Shown here in pieces: positions 59,380-64,000 of a stretch of 64,000 bases of DNA. Source of the DNA: Grammothele lineata. Its lineage: Eukaryota > Basidiomycota > Agaricomycetes > Polyporales > Polyporaceae. Location: NCBI GenBank assembly GCA_002150815.3, contig NDFF03000327.1:186001-250000 (forward strand). The letters are read 5' to 3'. Position numbers and translations under genes: made by a program. The notes beneath the pieces were generated by a model. It did no database searches. It saw only the letters and a program-made list of their open reading frames with translations, and had not been told where the DNA came from. Every line of letters begins with the position of its first letter. Positions within the stretch are counted from its first letter, which is position 1.

Positions 59380-60633
59380 ATGGATCAAAAAACTGGCAAC
59401 TCGGTATGTTTGCTCGCTGATTCAGTTTGGAACGCGCCATGTTCCCTCGTTCTAAAGGTGTTCTTTGGGTGTTCTAATACCTCATCTCAGGCCCGACGAA
59501 CTTCATTTTCGCTAAATTTACTCCACGAACAACCGTGGCATAATTCAAGCGCATCTACCACATCGAGCGCCCGGCTGATGTCAACATTGACATCGAGTGC
59601 GTTAAGGATTATCGCATAGTATACAACCATCTACTCACAGAAAATACTCATAAACAGTGCCCAGTGGGAAAGTTCAAAAGTATGAACGTAGTGCCAGTGG
59701 CACATTGGATCCAACCGGCTCACTCTATCAACGTAAGCATTTATTCAACTGAATACGCCTTCGAGTGCTGTTCGCCGAGATGTAATGGCTTGCATATTTA
59801 GAGCCGTTGTCCACCGAGCTAGGGACTCGAACATCCGACAGGGGTATCGACAATCTTCCAACTCGCCTATCTGGGGTGGCGGTGAGTAGATGCACGATAT
59901 ATCGCCGTTCCGGAGGACCCTGAAAGTGCATTTCTGCCATTTAGTGCCTTAAATGTCGTGAATCTCGCCGAAAGTGCGACCGGGGGCTACCCTGTAGCCG
60001 ATGCGTGTCAAACTATGGTGTTGGTGCGGAGTACTGCTGCGTGTATGTAACTCGCAAGAAACCCGCAAGACGTGACAAGGACTTCCGCGTCCCTTACGTA
60101 CCCAATGGTGTAGGGGAGCGAAACATCGTGCAATGCTCCTCTTGTGTCGGTAAGGGACATGAGCAATATGGCCGTATGTATTATTGACTGCATCTACGGA
60201 CGTAACAGGGCGAGGATACGTAGAAGTCGGTTGGGGGAGCGACGTTACAACTTCCAACTCAAGTCTTGATGTCGGACTGGCTCCGCTGGCTGCATATTCG
60301 TCTTTCGACGATGCCTGCATAGGTGAACCCGCACCCAACCACCAGACCTGGCCGTCATACAGCACTCAGTCCCTTGCTATGCCCAATGGAGGAGTCGACA
60401 ATCACACGGACAATTCGGACAACTTCGCGCAAATTGGGCACTCTAGCGACAGTGCCCCTGTCGATTACTCTGGCAGATTTCCCCCATTCAACTGGTCGTT
60501 CCCGGGCCAATACTCCGAGGGTCACGCTCAGGCATCCTCTCAGTCTTCCTTTGTACAGTTGCTTCCCAGTTCGACAAACGACTGCCCGTTGATTTCCGAT
60601 GGCAACGCTGATTCCTTTGGATCATCTATGTAG
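59380..60633 (+). CDS. Zn2Cys6 protein with diverged finger spacing (copy 3)
   Basis: Six exons, 59380-59403, 59491-59596, 59658-59732, 59802-59881, 59945-60149 and 60209-60633, agree in phase for 304 residues. The first two are the least certain. The N-terminus is Ser/Thr-rich (MDQKTGNSARRTSFS). SGVA ends an exon and the next starts with the first zinc ligand, as in copies 1 and 2. The finger (from residue 96) reads CLKC, RRKC, LPCSRC and AEYC, with spacing C-x2-C-x6-C-x5-C-x2-C-x10-C: two residues longer than usual before the last Cys, which is followed by another Cys. A basic stretch RKKPARRDK follows, then a Ser/Asn/Pro-rich acidic tail ending SFGSSM. Probably a nuclear DNA-binding protein. 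Confidence 0.7.
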
Positions 60634-61449
60634 ACAGGATGATATGCCATAACGGTAAGGCATACATTCTTCAGCCTAATGTCTCAATGTTGACATTTAG
60701 GCATTACAGCTTGAGGATAGCAAACACCGATGATCCATTCACTATATAGATTAGTTTGAAGCAGGTTGAGTCGCTATGCATGCCTAAACCCTTTGCGTTC
60801 TTCGTTGTTCCCAGCGGCTGTACCCTCGGTTTTCAAACTATTGTGGCTATCGATTACAAGAGCTTTGAGTCTTGACATGTGCGCTATACGAACCGTTTCG
60901 CTCTCCTGAAATGTAACAAGTGTTTTTCCACTTCTTTGAGTCCTCTATACAGAGTGTATATGCCGACCGCTCTCGCTAGGGAATATCAAATTAAGTAGTC
61001 TGCATTCAACATTCGAGAGGTGGAACCTAGCGAACCGTGCCAAGTGTAGCCAGACGGTTCTCTCACCAACGCAAATACACCCTGCTTTGCCCGATAATTG
61101 GCATCTTTTGCGTGGTAGACTATGCGGCGTAGCGCGAGTCTAGCGAAATACTAGCGTTGCATTCAACAGTGCGTATGGCTTGTGGGGCTGCGTACCAGCG
61201 CGCGGAGATTATATCATATTCGATCACCGTCCGCACTACGACGGTGCCGTACAGGAAGCTGACCGTAGATACAAAGGCGCACAAAATTGTTCATGCTGGA
61301 GATATACAACTGTGGATGGACGGAAGAGTGGTAGACGTCTTGATACTGGAGGAGAAGACGCACAACAAGCATAAGATCAACTTTCCGCAGGCGGTAGAGT
61401 AGACACCCAAAGTTTGTCTTGTAGACCATCAGTCGTCAATGCATAAACA
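60634..61449. other. Intergenic interval, no gene seen
   Basis: Convergent 3' flanks of the copy 3 Zn2Cys6 gene and the second seven-pass gene. It is AT-richer than its surroundings. Confidence 0.5.
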
Positions 61450-63483
61450 TCAACACTCGCCTCCCAGACTACACGTGTGCGTCGTTCCCATCTGACGATC
61501 TACAACCTCGATCTCCCCAATCGGTGATGGCGACGACTCTTCATCCCCACTTCGCGGGACTTCGCCTCGCGCGCCCTTTTCGCATGCCGCTGCGTGCACA
61601 AGACCCGCAAAGAGCGGGTCGCTAGACGTCTCGAGCGACTCGTCCTCCGTCGTCCACTCGTCCTTGCGCCCGTCCTCGCAGCCCTCCCCGTCCGACTGTA
61701 TCGTCTCTGAAGCGTCGAAGGTCGACGCGCCAAACGAGGCGCCTAGGGGCGCTCCGAGGTTGCCGATCGCCCGAGCGGAGAAGCGGAGGCCGGAGGAGGC
61801 CGGAGAGAGGCTGAACCTTCCCGTGTCGGCGCCGGATGCGTCCCAGAGCCGCGAGTCGGGCGCTGAGAGGTAGACGCCGCGCAGGTTGAGCATGAAGCGG
61901 TAGAGGAAGATGTTGGTGAAGCTGGACGGAGGAGGGAGCGAGGACGAAGTGAGCGGTGACAGGAGCAGGAAGGAACTAAGGGGCGTACACTTGGTCGAAG
62001 TAGGGCCAGACGTCGAAAAGAACGGATTCCTGGGTTGGATGGAGATTGTCAGAACCGCATGTCGAGTACGTTCGCGTGAACGGTGACGCACGGAGCCAAC
62101 CTGCGGACACTGCGATCAGATGCGTCCGGATATGGGGAACGGAGGAACTCACCGAGATCGAGATGATTCCGAAGATCTGCACGAAGAGGATGGTTCTGAA
62201 AAGTGTTAAGACTGTCGTGCGGTCTGCGGTTGTCATCGATGGTCGCTCACAAAAAATACATAGTTCCTAGGCGACGAAACGTCAGCTTCGAAGCTTCAGC
62301 TCCTGACAGAAACTTCCCGTACCGTCGCGGAGCAATAGGGTAACGTATGGGGTATTCATACCGAGACGTCGCGACTCTCGCTTGATACCGTACGTCTTGT
62401 ACCATGTTAAAAGGACGACCGCGATGTCGATCGCGACATCCGCGGCACGCGACGCGATACCCACTATGCGGTCCAGAAATCAGTTCGACGCCAGTCAAGG
62501 AGTGTGCGAGAGACCTCACAGCTGTAGGAGAGCAATGCAGAACCAATCAGATGCTATTCGGACCGGAGATGACGAGGCTACTCACGGAATGTAAAGTGAT
62601 GTCTGTAGGTTGCTCCAGCTTCCGCAGCCGTATAAGGGAGGGCCAAATGCTACAGGTTGGTAATTAACTTGCATATACTGCGACAAGACCAGTCAGCATC
62701 AGCTCATCAGCTGGTAGCATGTTTTCACTATGACCAACCATGCCAATAATAGGCCTAATAGGAGTAAGGAGGGCTAGGAGAACGAGAGGTATGGTGATCC
62801 AGCTTGATCCCAGGATGCCTCTGATACGTAATACAGCAAATACTAGCCGACAATCGAGTCAGCTCATGTAGTTGAACTCTGATAGGGGGATACGTACTTC
62901 CAAACATAAGGTAATTCAGATCCGTGAGGGCATCGTCAAGTCGTAAGATAGGGACACAGCTGAAGGACGAGGGTAAGTCCTGGCTCCGAATCCGCCCGAA
63001 TTGATTTCGATACTCACGGCTGTAGAGAATCATCGTCAGTGTCGAAGGGAACGGGGATATATTTGGCACTCGTACCTTGTCTTCCATTGTGGGTATGAGC
63101 ACGCTGACGAGTAGCACAATGCGTTCAAGCACAGCCGCGTATCGCGTCAGGCAAAATATAATCGTCGCTCCCGTAACGCGGCGCCGCCATATGCGCTGAA
63201 TTTCGTCCGGGAACGTCAGAAGGAAGTCGAAAAAGAGCAGAGCTATAGCGGAGATTTGAGCAAGATCCTCCCTACTCGCCAATCGGGGGGAAAAGGCTCG
63301 TACCGGAGGATGCGACGATGCAATAGTTCTCCACGAGACTGAACCGTGGTACAGAGCAGGTGTTCAGCCGTAGTCTTGACGCATACACTAAGACTAGCAC
63401 GGGAAAGGAAGAACTTACATCCTCGAGAACGCCGCAAGGACCTGGGCGGCAAGATCATCGCTGCTAGCATCTGTGTCAGACAT
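61450..63483 (-). CDS. Seven-pass membrane protein, DUF6533 family (copy 2)
   Basis: The start is ATG at 63483 (MSDTDASSDDLAAQVLAAF). Exons 63483-63419, 63338-63304 and 63242-63076 join in phase to give ILVENYCIVASSALLFFDF, then EIQRIWRRRVTGATIIFCLTR, the DUF6533 hallmark. Later exons encode FAVLRIRGILGSSWITIPLV, VNYQPVAFGPPLYGCGSW, AADVAIDIAVVLLTWYKTYGIKRE...LLLRDG and RTILFVQIFGIISISV, then NIFLYRFMLNLRG. A long Ser/Gly/Asp-rich tail runs to TGA at 61450-61452. Copy 1 (24365-26246) has the same first three exon borders. It is receptor-like by layout only. Borders of the middle exons are approximate. Confidence 0.8.
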
Positions 63484-64000
63484 CGGTGTAGCTCCTACGA
63501 GCACGCGGACCTCAGTCTTGAGAAGACGGAGGAGGCGAGAAGGCCCCGTTCCTCTCATGGTTTGGATCATTATAAGGGCCCGGCCTCGTAAGGTGATCAT
63601 CCATGTGGCAACGTTCGTTAGGTTGCCCCGCAAATCAATGTCCGGTTCCGAGCCCGAATCATCGGAGGGATCGCGATAGCCATTCTGGATTAGTTCAAGC
63701 GTACGTCACAGGCGACATGTGCTGCCTGGGCGTGTCGTCTATGGACATTCTGTGTGATGGATGAGCTGGATGCGGTTGAGATGCGGAGTGGGTCGTGCCT
63801 GATTTGCTGGCGATGGTACCGCTTTGAAAGCCGCATCAGGAGATAAGAAAAACAGCATTGACGGGAAGTTAGAAACACGTGGTATTCGCAGTGATCCGAG
63901 AACGCGTGGCTCGGGCGTCCGCCCAGGCCCCTCCCACGAGTGTCCAGCCGGCTCTCTCAAACTTCAACCTTCGATTTAAAGGCAACTATATACATAGGTA
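63484..64000. other. 5' flank of the second seven-pass gene
   Basis: No gene is recognised before the window end. An AT-rich stretch with ATTTAAA lies at the last 30 bp. Confidence 0.4.

Overview
The window is nuclear DNA of a filamentous basidiomycete, most likely an Agaricomycete close to the Polyporales. The evidence is GC-rich genes cut by many introns of about 50-70 bp, and several families typical of that group: DUF6533-type seven-pass membrane proteins, F-box/LRR proteins, small Zn2Cys6 regulators whose finger begins at an exon border, and single-pass 'PLS/AMP' membrane proteins. All gene models were built by hand from reading frame, GT-AG sites and phase agreement. There is no transcript evidence.

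Layout. 1-3628 (+): 5'-truncated KduD-like short-chain dehydrogenase with very long introns. 3629-10453: no recognisable gene, but a complete 375-bp hAT-like MITE with an 8-bp target duplication. 10454-28265 (all -): six consecutive membrane-protein genes: PLS/AMP protein A, an ABCC/MRP full transporter, a lectin-like single-pass protein, PLS/AMP protein B, a seven-pass protein and PLS/AMP protein C. 28604-29524 (+): exosome subunit Rrp46, divergent from PLS/AMP C. 30213-33120 (+): a tandem pair of RhlG-type dehydrogenases, the second decayed to a pseudogene. 33634-39461 (+): LRR/F-box-like protein, TFIIE-alpha and an F-box protein. 40228-48527 (-): Zn2Cys6 protein, F-box protein, MAM33/p32 mitochondrial protein and a larger Zn2Cys6 regulator. 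48528-52398: no gene, with a second 276-bp MITE. 52399-58483 (+): PIN-like (auxin efflux carrier family) transporter, a Ser/Arg/Pro-rich protein and a MICOS Mic26/27 subunit. 59380-60633 (+): third Zn2Cys6 protein. 61450-63483 (-): second seven-pass protein.

How they may work together. Housekeeping genes (RRP46, TFA1, MAM33, MIC26/27) are mixed with expanded basidiomycete-specific families. The clearest non-random arrangement is the 17.8-kb co-directional run of membrane-protein genes containing three paralogues of one uncharacterised family. The three Zn2Cys6 genes within 20 kb share the same phase-0 intron immediately before the first zinc ligand, which points to common descent.
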